From the NCBI RefSeq assembly GCF_012928505.1, contig NZ_JABBJN010000003.1, forward strand, positions 124,001 to 188,000: a DNA stretch of 64,000 nt, in the 5' to 3' direction. Positions 55,922 to 64,000 of the stretch are shown in pieces. The stretch is from Achromobacter sp. Bel (GTDB lineage Bacteria > Pseudomonadota > Gammaproteobacteria > Burkholderiales > Burkholderiaceae_B). Each line of letters starts with the position of its first letter. The first letter of the stretch is position 1. The notes beneath the pieces were generated by a model. The model saw only the letters and a list, made by a program, of their open reading frames with translations, searched no databases and was not told where the DNA came from. A program made the position numbers and the translations under genes.

Positions 55922-57367
55922 ATGACCTCGACCTCCTTGCTCGCCCCTTGCGCGCCACGCGCCCCCGACGCCCCTGCGCTCAGCCCGCTGGGCCTGGCCG
56001 TGCTGCTGTCGGGAGGCTTCATCACGATCTTCGACCTGTTCGTGGTGAACGTGGCCATCCCCAGCATGCAAACCACGTTGTCGGCCAGCTTTGCGCAAAT
56101 CAACTTCATCATCGCCGCCTACGAATTGGCCTATGGCGTGCTGCTGATCGCCGGCAGCCGGTTGGGCGACCGCCACGGACGCCGCCGTTTGTTCATGCTG
56201 GGCATGGCCGGCTTTGCGTTGGCGTCCGCGCTTTGCGGACTGGCCCCCACGGCCGATACGCTGATCGGCGCGCGCATCCTGCAAGGTGTGGCGGCCGCCA
56301 TGCTGTTCCCGCAGGTGTATGCGCTGATCCGCGTCAGCTACGAAGGCCATGCGCGGCGGCGCGCGTTCGGCCTGATGGGCATGACGCTGGGGCTGGCTGC
56401 CATTGCCGGGCAGGTGCTGGGCGGCTGGATCGTGCATGCGGACGTGTTCGGCCTGGCGTGGCGCACCATCTTCCTGATCAACGTGCCGCTGGGCCTGTTG
56501 GCGTGGCGCCTGGCTCGCCACATTCCCGAGTCCCGCGAGGCGTCGGGCGCGGCAATGGACTGGCCCGGCGCAGCGCTCTCGGGCACGGGGCTGGCCTTGC
56601 TGTTGCTGGCATTGATCGAAGGGCCAGCGCGGCAGTGGCCGGTTTGGGCGATCGCAAGCGGCGCCACATCGGCCGTGTTGCTGGCGCAGTTCGTGCGCAT
56701 GCAACGCCGCGTGCGCGCCCAAGGCGGCGCGCCGCTGGTCGACATGGCTTTGCTGGCGCAACCGCGCTTTGCGGCCGGCTGCCTGCTGGTGATGTTTGTC
56801 TTCTCGACCGCCAGCGCGATGTTCCTGTGCTATGCCCTGCTGGTGCAAACCGGCTTCGGCCTGGACGCCCTGACCGCCGGCCTGATTTTCGCGCCGGCCA
56901 GCGTGGGCTTCGTGGCGGGGTCGATGATCGCGCCGCGGCTGGTGGCGCGTTTTGGCACGGGCGCGATCGCGCTGGCGGCGCTGTTGTATGGCGGGGCCAC
57001 GGCCGCGCTGATGGTGCACGTGGGGACGGCAGGCGCGGCCTTGGCGCCATGGTCGCTGGTGCCGGCGCTGGTCTGGCTGGGCGCGGCGCAAGGCGCGGTG
57101 AACACGCCCCTGGTGAACCTGGTGCTGGGCCTGGTTGAAGACCGCCAGGCCGGCATGGCGGCAGGCGTGGTGTCGACCTTGCAACAGGTGGGCGCCGCGT
57201 TAGGCGTGTCGGCGGCGGGCATGCTGTTTGGCGGCGCGCTGCACGCGCATGCCGACGCCAGTGCCCCCGAGCGTTATGCCCAGGCGTTCGCGTCGGCCAT
57301 GCGGTTCAACGTGGCGGCGATTGCGGCGGCGACCATGCTGCTGTGGTGGCTGGGCCGGCGGCGTTGA
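55922..57367 (+). CDS. MFS drug-exporter, DHA2 (14-span) type
   Basis: A 481-residue MFS protein with 14 predicted spans. FDLFVVNVAIPSM in span 1 and GSRLGDRHGRRRLF in loop 2-3 are typical of EmrB/QacA-type multidrug exporters. The antiporter motif in span 5 reads GLAAIAGQVLGGWIV. ATG 55922 was chosen; a GTG lies two codons upstream and neither has a strong ribosome binding site. It is probably controlled by the divergent XRE regulator. Confidence 0.92.
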   Translation: MTSTSLLAPCAPRAPDAPALSPLGLAVLLSGGFITIFDLFVVNVAIPSMQTTLSASFAQINFIIAAYELAYGVLLIAGSRLGDRHGRRRLFMLGMAGFALASALCGLAPTADTLIGARILQGVAAAMLFPQVYALIRVSYEGHARRRAFGLMGMTLGLAAIAGQVLGGWIVHADVFGLAWRTIFLINVPLGLLAWRLARHIPESREASGAAMDWPGAALSGTGLALLLLALIEGPARQWPVWAIASGATSAVLLAQFVRMQRRVRAQGGAPLVDMALLAQPRFAAGCLLVMFVFSTASAMFLCYALLVQTGFGLDALTAGLIFAPASVGFVAGSMIAPRLVARFGTGAIALAALLYGGATAALMVHVGTAGAALAPWSLVPALVWLGAAQGAVNTPLVNLVLGLVEDRQAGMAAGVVSTLQQVGAALGVSAAGMLFGGALHAHADASAPERYAQAFASAMRFNVAAIAAATMLLWWLGRRR

Positions 57368-57375
57368 ACCGGCCC

Positions 57376-57397
57376 TGCGCGGCGGCTTGTCCGCGCA
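57376..57397. terminator. hairpin between convergent MFS and proC genes
   Basis: Perfect 7-bp arms TGCGCGG / CCGCGCA with an 8-base loop in the 39-bp gap between convergent genes. No T-tract. Confidence 0.4.
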
Positions 57398-57406
57398 CAG
57401 CGGGAA

Positions 57407-58213
57407 CTACCCTGCCGACAGTTCGCGGGCGCGCCGTTCAGCCTGATGTACCGCCTGCGTAATCGCGTCGGCGACACCGGCCTCACGCATGTGCGATAAC
57501 GCGGCGTAGGTGGTGCCGCCCTTGGAGGTGACGCGGTCCTGCAATTCGGTCAGCGACACGTCTTCGCTGGCGGCCAGCCCCGCCGCGCCCTGAAACGCGG
57601 ACACCGCCAGCCGGCGCGCATCGGCCGCAGAAAAGCCAAGCTCCAACGCGCCGTGTTCCAAGGCGGCCATGAAGTGGAAGACGTAGCCCGGACCGCTTCC
57701 CGTCACGGCGGTCACGGCGTCGATCATGGCTTCGCTGTCTGTCCAGATGCGTTCGCCCACCGCGGCGAACAAGGCGTCCACCTGGCCGCGTTCGGCGTCG
57801 CTGCAGGCCTGCGTGGCGTAAAGCCCCGTCATGCCCAACCCCACCTTGGCGGGCGTGTTCGGCATGGCGCGCACGATGCGCGCATGGCCGCCCAGCCATG
57901 CCGACAGCGCCCCTAGTTCAACCCCCGCGGCGATGCTGACCACGGTGGCCGCCGCTGACAGATGCTGATGCACCTGGCCGCAAGCCTCGCGCAACGCCTG
58001 CGGCTTGGTGGCCAGCACGCACAACGCGGCATCGGCGATTTCCGGACCGACGCTTTCGCGGCAGTTCAGGCCGCGCTCGAACAGCGCGTCGCGCGTGGGC
58101 GCGTAGGGCTCGATCACGAGGAAGTCGGCCGGTTCGCGGCCCTGCCGTAGCAGGCCGTCGATGATGGCGGAGGCCATGTTGCCGCCGCCGATGAAAACGA
58201 TCTTTTCTCGCAT
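57407..58213 (-). CDS. proC: pyrroline-5-carboxylate reductase
   Basis: A 268-residue enzyme of the last step of proline synthesis. The N-terminal dinucleotide motif is FIGGGNMASAI, the mid-domain signature is RAMPNTPAKVGLGMTGLY, and the C-terminal signature DRVTSKGGTTYAAL is diagnostic. The length is normal. It lies 38 bp downstream of the FMN hydroxy-acid dehydrogenase in the same orientation, so may be cotranscribed. Confidence 0.95.
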   Translation of the reverse strand: MREKIVFIGGGNMASAIIDGLLRQGREPADFLVIEPYAPTRDALFERGLNCRESVGPEIADAALCVLATKPQALREACGQVHQHLSAAATVVSIAAGVELGALSAWLGGHARIVRAMPNTPAKVGLGMTGLYATQACSDAERGQVDALFAAVGERIWTDSEAMIDAVTAVTGSGPGYVFHFMAALEHGALELGFSAADARRLAVSAFQGAAGLAASEDVSLTELQDRVTSKGGTTYAALSHMREAGVADAITQAVHQAERRARELSAG

Positions 58214-58251
58214 GTTGCTGTGCTTTTAAAAGAATGGGTGACAAGACAGGT

Positions 58252-59385
58252 TCAGCGCTTTCGCACCGCGGCGGCGTCCAGCGCGCCGATGCGGTTGCGG
58301 CCCAGCAGCCTGAGGGTATTGTCGAGCTCGGTGCGCAGGATCGCCAGGACTTCGTTCGCCCCGGCCGGCCCGCGACCCGCCAGGCCATATAGCGGCGCAC
58401 GGCCCAGCAGCACGGCGCGCGCACCCAGCGCCACCGCCTTGGCGATATCGCTGCCGCGACGCACGCCGCCGTCCACCAGGACCTCTAGCGAGTGCCCGAG
58501 TTCCGCAGCCACCTCGGGCAGCACTTCCAGGGGGCACGGCGCGCTTTCCAGTTGACGGCCGCCGTGGTTGGACAGCACGATGCCGTCCACGCCGTGCGCC
58601 TGCGCGCGCCGCGCGTCGGCCAGGCCCTGAATGCCCTTGATCACGATGCGGCCGCGCCAGTGGCGCCGCAGCCAGGCCACGTCGTTCCAGCTTAGCGCCA
58701 GATCCATCTGCCGGCTTAGCGCAGAGGCCTGTTCAGTGATGTTCTCGCGCGCATTGGAGCTGACGGCCAGGTTCTTCAACTGCGGCCCGCCGTGGCGCAG
58801 CATTTGCCAGCACCAGCCCGGATGCGCCGCCAGATCCAGCAGCAGTTGGCGCGACGGCCGCAGCGGCAGCTTGAAGCCATTGCGCTTGTCGTGGTCGCGG
58901 TTGCCATGCACCGGCACGTCCACGGTCAAGAACAGCACCGTGTAGCCGTTCTGCCAGGCGCGGTCCATCAGGTGTTCGGCGATGCGGCGGTCGCGCTGCA
59001 CATACAGTTGCAGCCACAATTCGCCGGGCGTGGCGGCGCGTACGTCTTCCAGCAGCGAGGTCGACGCGGTCGACAGCACAAACGGCAAGCCCGCCTGATG
59101 CGCGGCGCGCGCCAGATGCACGTCGGCTTGCGGCCAGAAGAGCCCATTCAGGCCCGTCGGCCCCACGATGGCGGGCATGGCGGCTGAGGCCCCCAGCACC
59201 GTGGCGTCCAGGCGGCAATCCGTCACGTCCACCAGCACGTCGGGGCGGAATTCCAGATCGGCGTAAGCCGCCCGGTTGCGGGCAAGGGTCAGACCGTCTT
59301 CCGCTCCGCCCTCCAGGTAATCAAACGCCAGCCGGGGCAGCCGCCTTTGCGCCTGCCGCCGGTAATCCATCACGCTGGGAAGCAT
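58252..59385 (-). CDS. FMN-dependent L-2-hydroxy-acid dehydrogenase (LldD/MdlB-like)
   Basis: A 377-residue TIM-barrel flavoenzyme. It shows AFDYLEGGAED near the N-terminus, STASTSLLEDV, LFLTVDVPVHGNRDHDKRNG, the catalytic His in LSNHGGRQLE and the FMN phosphate site VDGGVRRGSDIAKA. It oxidises an L-2-hydroxy acid such as lactate or mandelate. A membrane-binding loop as in MdlB cannot be judged. AAGGAAGG precedes the ATG. It is divergent from a D-type (GlcD-like) dehydrogenase across 358 bp. Confidence 0.92.
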   Translation of the reverse strand: MLPSVMDYRRQAQRRLPRLAFDYLEGGAEDGLTLARNRAAYADLEFRPDVLVDVTDCRLDATVLGASAAMPAIVGPTGLNGLFWPQADVHLARAAHQAGLPFVLSTASTSLLEDVRAATPGELWLQLYVQRDRRIAEHLMDRAWQNGYTVLFLTVDVPVHGNRDHDKRNGFKLPLRPSRQLLLDLAAHPGWCWQMLRHGGPQLKNLAVSSNARENITEQASALSRQMDLALSWNDVAWLRRHWRGRIVIKGIQGLADARRAQAHGVDGIVLSNHGGRQLESAPCPLEVLPEVAAELGHSLEVLVDGGVRRGSDIAKAVALGARAVLLGRAPLYGLAGRGPAGANEVLAILRTELDNTLRLLGRNRIGALDAAAVRKR

Positions 59386-59743
59386 GTCCTTCCTTGATTT
59401 GCAGGAGCCGAATAGAATTGCATTTCACACGATATGATTGTATTTCGATCATTTTGAAAATCGCAATCCGGGACAGCCACTAGGGGCGAATTCGGAGTGG
59501 CAAAGGGTGGACATGCGACGAGCCCTGGCCGGCAAAGCTTGGCAGAATGCGGGTCCGCAGCGTTCAAGGCAATCCGTTCACCCCCCGCGTCGTCTCGTAT
59601 CAGACGGATTCATCCCTAGTACATACCCTAGAATCAATTGAAATACGATTAATCAAATCGAAAAGAGATTTAAGTAATCGTATGCTGTGCCTCAATGCGC
59701 TCGGATTTCCATCCATCTTCGAGCCCCATCGGGGACCACAGAC
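59386..59743. promoter_or_regulatory. divergent control region between the two hydroxy-acid dehydrogenases
   Basis: 358 bp without a gene, AT-rich at both ends. A related 13-15-base motif (ATYGTATTTCRAT) occurs in opposite orientations at 59437-59451 (plus strand) and 59635-59649 (minus strand), one beside each gene. The first overlaps a 19-bp interrupted palindrome ATGAT-N9-ATCAT (59434-59452). The second abuts CGATT-N5-AATCG (59646-59660). These look like paired operators for one regulator, which is not encoded in the window. Confidence 0.5.
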
Positions 59744-61171
59744 ATGACCAACGGCACGACCCTGCTAGACGCGTTGACCCAGGCCCTGGGCGCGGACGCC
59801 ATCCTTCATTCCGATGCCGATACGGCCGGCTATACGGAAGACTGGCGCGGCCGGTACAAGGGCCCCGCGCTGTGTGTCGCCTTGCCGGGCAACACGCAGC
59901 AGGTCGCCGATATCGTCCGCCTGTGCAATACGCACGCCACGCCGGTGCTGCCGCAGGGCGGCAACACCAGCCTGTGCGGCGGCGCGGTGCCTGACGCCGA
60001 CGGCAAGCCACCGGTCATCGTGAACCTGGCGCGCATGCGCAAGATCCGCCGCGTCGACGCCGCCAACAACTCCATGGAAGTCGAGGCCGGTTGCGTGCTG
60101 GCCACGGTGCAGCAGGCCGCGGCCGACGTTGGCCGCCTGTACCCCATCAGCCTGGGCGCCGAAGGCTCTTGCCAGATCGGCGGCACCATCGCCACCAACG
60201 CCGGCGGCACGGGCGTGCTGCGCTACGGCAACACGCGCGACAACATCCTGGGCCTGGAAGTGGTGCTGCCCGACGGCACCATCTGGAATGGCCTGACGGC
60301 GCTGCGCAAGAACAACACGGGCTTCGACCTTAAGCACCTGTTCATCGGCGCCGAAGGCACGATGGGCATCGTCACCGCCGCCGTGCTGAAGCTGCACCCG
60401 CTGCCCACGGCGCACGCCGTGGCCTGGCTGGCGCCGGACAGCCCGCAGGCGGCACTCGAGATCCTGGGCCTGTTCCAGCGCGCTTGCGGCTCACGCCTGT
60501 CGGCCTTTGAAATGATCGACAGCAACCAGCTGGACATCGTGATGGCGCACGTGCCGGATCGCAAGAATCCGCTGGCCGGCGCGCATCCCTGGCATGTGCT
60601 GGTGGAACTGTCCGACACCGGCAACGGCCCTGAACTGCAAGACCTGCTGCAGCAGATCCTGGAACAAGCTTCCGAGCTGGGCCTGCTGCACGACGCCGTC
60701 GTGGCCAGCAATGACACCCAGCGCGCCGCGCTCTGGGAAGTGCGCCACAGCGTGTCCGAAGGCAACAAGAAGGCCGGCGTGGGCCTCACCACCGACAGCG
60801 CCGTGCCGGTCGCCAGCGTGCCGCATTTCATTGAAGCGGCCACTGCCGCCGTGCGCCGCCTGGTGCCGGGCCTGCCTGTGCTGATCGTGGCCCACCTGGG
60901 CGACGGCAACGTGCACTTCATCCCGTTCTTCACGTTCGACGCCTGGAACGCCGTGCCCGAGCGCGACGCGATGGCCGCCGATATCCGCCGCGCCGTCAAC
61001 GACGTGGCCGACGCGCTGGGCGGCACCTTCAGCGCCGAACACGGCGTGGGCCGCACGTCGCTGGCCGAAATGGCGCACTACAAGTCGCCCGTCGAACTGG
61101 CGATGATGCGCACCCTGAAGTCCACCTTCGATCCCGCCAACCTTTTCAACCCCGGCCGCTTGCTGCCTTGA
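59744..61171 (+). CDS. FAD-binding D-2-hydroxy-acid dehydrogenase (GlcD-like)
   Basis: A 475-residue VAO-family flavoprotein. The FAD-binding PCMH domain has LPQGGNTSLCGGAVPD and GGTIATNAGGTGVLRYGNTR. The C-terminal cap has HLGDGNVHFIPFF with the metal- and substrate-binding histidines and a closing AEHGVGRTSLAEM. It is close to D-2-hydroxyglutarate/D-lactate dehydrogenases; electrons go to an acceptor such as ETF or cytochrome. ATG 59744 is the family start. An ABC transporter follows 49 bp later, so the substrate may be imported by it. Confidence 0.92.
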   Translation: MTNGTTLLDALTQALGADAILHSDADTAGYTEDWRGRYKGPALCVALPGNTQQVADIVRLCNTHATPVLPQGGNTSLCGGAVPDADGKPPVIVNLARMRKIRRVDAANNSMEVEAGCVLATVQQAAADVGRLYPISLGAEGSCQIGGTIATNAGGTGVLRYGNTRDNILGLEVVLPDGTIWNGLTALRKNNTGFDLKHLFIGAEGTMGIVTAAVLKLHPLPTAHAVAWLAPDSPQAALEILGLFQRACGSRLSAFEMIDSNQLDIVMAHVPDRKNPLAGAHPWHVLVELSDTGNGPELQDLLQQILEQASELGLLHDAVVASNDTQRAALWEVRHSVSEGNKKAGVGLTTDSAVPVASVPHFIEAATAAVRRLVPGLPVLIVAHLGDGNVHFIPFFTFDAWNAVPERDAMAADIRRAVNDVADALGGTFSAEHGVGRTSLAEMAHYKSPVELAMMRTLKSTFDPANLFNPGRLLP

Positions 61172-61220
61172 GCCGTCGTTCTTGATCCGTCGTCCCTGAC
61201 CCGACCCGCAGGAGTCTTCC

Positions 61221-62303
61221 ATGAAATCGACCTCCCACAACGCTTCGCGCCGCAGCGCGCTCAAGACCGTTGCCGCCGGCGCCGCCGCGCTGGCGATGCC
61301 CATGATCTGGACGCCGTCGCGCGCGGCGTCCAAGCGCATCGTCGTGCGCGACGACGGCGGCATCTATAGCAAGGCGTATGGCGCCGTGTTCTATAAGCCA
61401 TTCACGGAAGCCACCGGCATCCAGGTCGTGGGCGTGCAGGCCAACGCCGAGCCCACGGCGCAGATCCGCAGCATGGTGGACACCGGCAACTACACCTGGG
61501 ACATGGCCAAGATCAGCCAGCCCGCCATCCTGATGCTGACCGAAGGCGGCAAGGTGTACCTGGAAAAGCACGGCCTGGAATCCGATCCGGTCGTGGCCAC
61601 CATTCCCAAGCAATACATGTCGCCTTACGGCGTGGGCAACAACGTCTACAGCACCGTGCTGGCCTACCGCACGGACGCGTTCAAGGGCCGCCGCGCTCCG
61701 GCCTCGTGGGCCGACTTCTGGAACGTGAAGGACATCCCCGGCCGCCGCGGCCTGCGCAAGCACCCGTTCGACACCATCGAAGAGGCGCTGATGGCCGACG
61801 GCGTGCCGACAGACAAGGTCTACCCCTGCGACATCGACCGCGCGCTGGCCAGCCTGGACAAGGTCAAGCCGTCCGTGGACGTGTGGTGGAACACGGGCGC
61901 GCAGGTCGAACAGATGCTGGGTTCGGGCGAAGTCGACATGATCGCGACGTGGGTGTCGCGCGCGCAATCGGCGATTGCCAACGGCGCGCCGGTGCAGATC
62001 GTCTGGGACCAGAACATCTGGGGCTGCGACAACTGGTCCATCCTGAAAGGCACGCCCAACGCCGACGCCTGCCGCGAATTCATCAAGTTCGCATCCGACC
62101 CCAAGCGCCAGGCTGCGCTGATCGAATTCTTCGCCGCCGGCGTCACGCAACCCGCCGCCTTCGACTACATCAAGGCCGACGTGGCGCGCAACTGCCCGAC
62201 CCACCCCGACAATATCAAGACCGGCCTGCACATCAACGCGGCGTACTGGCTGGACAAGCAGCGCGACGTGCTCGAGCGCTTCAACGGCTGGGTCCTGAAG
62301 TAA
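61221..62303 (+). CDS. spermidine/putrescine-type ABC transporter binding protein
   Basis: A 360-residue PotD-like periplasmic protein. The N-terminus SRRSALKTVAAGAAALAMP has a twin-arginine followed by a hydrophobic stretch, suggesting Tat export. The body has VVRDDGGIYSKAYGAVFYKP and the typical MVDTGNYTWDMAKI and WWNTGAQVEQML. The subgroup serves many ligands besides polyamines. It starts an operon with the ATPase and permease that continue to the window edge. Confidence 0.92.
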   Translation: MKSTSHNASRRSALKTVAAGAAALAMPMIWTPSRAASKRIVVRDDGGIYSKAYGAVFYKPFTEATGIQVVGVQANAEPTAQIRSMVDTGNYTWDMAKISQPAILMLTEGGKVYLEKHGLESDPVVATIPKQYMSPYGVGNNVYSTVLAYRTDAFKGRRAPASWADFWNVKDIPGRRGLRKHPFDTIEEALMADGVPTDKVYPCDIDRALASLDKVKPSVDVWWNTGAQVEQMLGSGEVDMIATWVSRAQSAIANGAPVQIVWDQNIWGCDNWSILKGTPNADACREFIKFASDPKRQAALIEFFAAGVTQPAAFDYIKADVARNCPTHPDNIKTGLHINAAYWLDKQRDVLERFNGWVLK

Positions 62304-62314
62304 TTCTTTCCTGA

Positions 62315-63403
62315 ATGAACACCATGTCTTCTTCCAATCTGCAAATCTCGGGCCTGGGCAAACGCTACGGCGACTTCGTCGCCCTGGCGCCCACGCACCT
62401 GGACGTCGCCCGCGGCGAGTTCCTGACCCTGCTGGGTCCGTCAGGCTCCGGCAAGACCACCCTGCTGAGCCTGATCGCAGGCCTGGCGCAGCCCGACGAG
62501 GGCCGCGTGCTGATCGACGGCGCCGACGTCACCTACGGCGCGCCGTATGAACGGGATATCGGCATGGTGTTCCAGAACTATGCGCTGTTCCCGCACATGA
62601 GCATCGAGGAGAACATCGCGTTCCCCTTGAAGATGCGCAAGGTGCCGGCGGCTGAGGCGCGTCGCCGCGCCCACGAAGCGCTGGAGATGGTGCGCCTGCC
62701 GCATGTGGCGTCGCGCCTGCCGCGCGAACTCTCCGGCGGCCAGCAGCAGCGCATCGCACTGGCGCGCTGCATGGTCTATCGCCCGGCCATCATCCTGATG
62801 GACGAGCCGCTGGGCGCGCTGGACAAGAAGCTGCGCGACCAGATGCAGCTTGAGATCAAGCGCATCCACCGCGAACTGGGCACCACCATCGTGTACGTGA
62901 CGCACGACCAGGAAGAGGCCATGACCATGTCCGACCGCATCTGCCTGATGAACGGCGGCGCGATCGAACAGCTGGGCACGCCGGCCGACCTGTACTTCCG
63001 CCCCCGCACGCTGTTCGTCGCCGACTTCCTGGGCGAATCGAACCTGCTGCAAGGCGAAGTCGCATCGGTGGACGGCGACACGCTGACGGTCAAACTGGCC
63101 CACCAGGGCGTGACCGGACAGGCGCTGTCCAACGGCGCCCCTATCCAGGCCGGCCAGAAAGTCACGGTAATGCTGCGCCCGCAGAACCTGCGCGTGGGCA
63201 CCGCCGGCCCGGGCCTGACCGGCAAGCTGCTGGACGTGATGGTGACGGGCAGCCTGACCAAGCTGTATCTGGATTCGGGCGTGACGGATGCCGCGCCGAT
63301 CGTCGTGGCCTACCCCACGCAGCGCCAGGCCGAGCAATACGCGATCGGCCAGCCGCTGACGGTCAGTTGGCAAGCCGCGGACGCGGTGGCCATTGCGGAG
63401 TGA
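62315..63403 (+). CDS. spermidine/putrescine-type ABC transporter ATP-binding protein (PotA-like)
   Basis: A 362-residue ABC ATPase. Walker A is GPSGSGKTT, the Q-loop is in VFQNYALFPHMS, the signature LSGGQQQRIALAR, Walker B IILMDEPLGALD and the H-loop YVTHDQEEAM. A C-terminal TOBE domain runs from about residue 280. ATG 62315 or ATG 62324 may be the start; the gap to the binding protein is 11 bp. It energises the permease that follows. Confidence 0.94.
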   Translation: MNTMSSSNLQISGLGKRYGDFVALAPTHLDVARGEFLTLLGPSGSGKTTLLSLIAGLAQPDEGRVLIDGADVTYGAPYERDIGMVFQNYALFPHMSIEENIAFPLKMRKVPAAEARRRAHEALEMVRLPHVASRLPRELSGGQQQRIALARCMVYRPAIILMDEPLGALDKKLRDQMQLEIKRIHRELGTTIVYVTHDQEEAMTMSDRICLMNGGAIEQLGTPADLYFRPRTLFVADFLGESNLLQGEVASVDGDTLTVKLAHQGVTGQALSNGAPIQAGQKVTVMLRPQNLRVGTAGPGLTGKLLDVMVTGSLTKLYLDSGVTDAAPIVVAYPTQRQAEQYAIGQPLTVSWQAADAVAIAE

Positions 63404-63407
63404 ACGC

Positions 63408-64000
63408 ATGACAACCCTTGCCCATCCCCGCAAGCGCATGAGCGCGGGCCGCCGCCATTTCCTGATGGCGGCCCCGCTGGTCGTACTGCTGCTGGTGCTG
63501 CTGATCTACCCGGTCGGCCAGCTGCTGTTGCTAAGTTTCGTCGGCGAACAAGGCTTCAGCCTGGCGCAATACCACCGGCTGTTCGAATCGTCGGTGTACG
63601 TGAACGTGCTGCTAATCACGTTGAAGATCTCGTTGTGGACGACGTTCTTCTCGGTGGTGGCGGGCTACCCCGTGGCCTACCTGATCTCCAGCCTGTCGGC
63701 CAAGCGCAAGACGTCGCTGCTGTTCTGGGTGTTGCTGTCGTTCTGGACCAGCTTCCTGGTGCGCACCTTCGCCTGGGTAGTGCTGCTGGGCCGCAACGGC
63801 GTGGTCAACCAGCTGCTGCAGGCACTCGGCATCCTGGATGCGCCGGCCAACCTGCTCTACAACTTCGGCAGCGTGCTGGTCGGCATGGTGCATGCGCTGA
63901 TGCCGCTGGCGGTACTGACGATGCTGTCCGTCATGGAGAACATCGACCGCAACCTGCCGCGCGCCGCGTCCACGCTGGGCGCGCGCCCCGGCACGGCGTT
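63408..64000 (+). CDS. ABC transporter permease (PotB-like), 3'-partial
   Basis: It starts at ATG 63408, 4 bp after the ATPase stop, and stays open to the window end (197 residues seen). The first span is LMAAPLVVLLLVLLIYPVGQ. The binding-protein-dependent permease core begins near VLLITLKISLWTTFFSVVAG, and the membrane segments through SVLVGMVHALMPLAVLTML are visible. The start of the EAA loop (AASTLGARP) is reached at the edge. A second permease is expected beyond the window. Confidence 0.92.
   Translation, partial: MTTLAHPRKRMSAGRRHFLMAAPLVVLLLVLLIYPVGQLLLLSFVGEQGFSLAQYHRLFESSVYVNVLLITLKISLWTTFFSVVAGYPVAYLISSLSAKRKTSLLFWVLLSFWTSFLVRTFAWVVLLGRNGVVNQLLQALGILDAPANLLYNFGSVLVGMVHALMPLAVLTMLSVMENIDRNLPRAASTLGARPGTA

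Overview
The window is GC-rich (roughly two thirds G+C), densely packed and free of insertion sequences. Gene content and arrangement fit a soil or host-associated betaproteobacterium of the Alcaligenaceae, Achromobacter- or Bordetella-like. The signs are a MarR-controlled nic cluster, many periplasmic binding proteins, many LysR regulators and many MFS carriers. The species assignment is inference. No tRNA, rRNA, CRISPR array or prophage was seen.

1-13.7 kb: a complete aerobic nicotinate (vitamin B3) catabolic cluster. nicR (MarR repressor) is followed by two divergent operons. The leftward operon is nicC-nicA-nicB-nicT (hydroxylation to 6-hydroxynicotinate and 2,5-dihydroxypyridine, plus uptake). 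The rightward operon is nicE-nicD-nicX-nicF plus a molybdopterin subunit (ring opening to fumarate, formate and ammonia). The two share a 319-bp intergenic region with several perfect palindromes. The dehydrogenase is unusual: the catalytic molybdenum subunit is a separate gene at the far end of the cluster, while the triheme cytochrome subunit keeps a degenerate molybdenum-domain relative at its N-terminus.

13.7-23.4 kb: a leftward operon of amidohydrolase, MFS carrier and GAF protein with a divergent LysR regulator; a FUSC membrane protein; an orphan amino-acid binding protein; a UvrD-type helicase with a C-terminal DUF5710-like module; and a FitAB/VapBC toxin-antitoxin pair.

23.5-36.5 kb: parvulin; a leftward sugar ABC transporter with an FGGY kinase; a YegP-like protein; a BKACE / binding protein / SDR operon with a convergent LysR gene; a DUF1254 lipoprotein; and small genes including a free-standing integrase Arm-type DNA-binding domain coupled to an ureidoglycolate-lyase-like gene.

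36.5-49.2 kb: an MFS carrier; a membrane histidine kinase whose response regulator next door is a frameshifted, truncated remnant; two large tandem exported WG-repeat proteins; a PEP-mutase/isocitrate-lyase family enzyme with divergent LysR; and a PadR (NfeR-like) His-repeat metal sensor with its ferric-siderophore reductase.

49.2-64 kb: a BTAD/TolB/TPR regulator divergent from a methyltransferase; an EamA exporter; a diguanylate cyclase; an XRE regulator divergent from an MFS exporter; proC; an FMN 2-hydroxy-acid dehydrogenase divergent from an FAD (GlcD-like) 2-hydroxy-acid dehydrogenase; and the start of a spermidine/putrescine-type ABC transporter that runs off the right edge.
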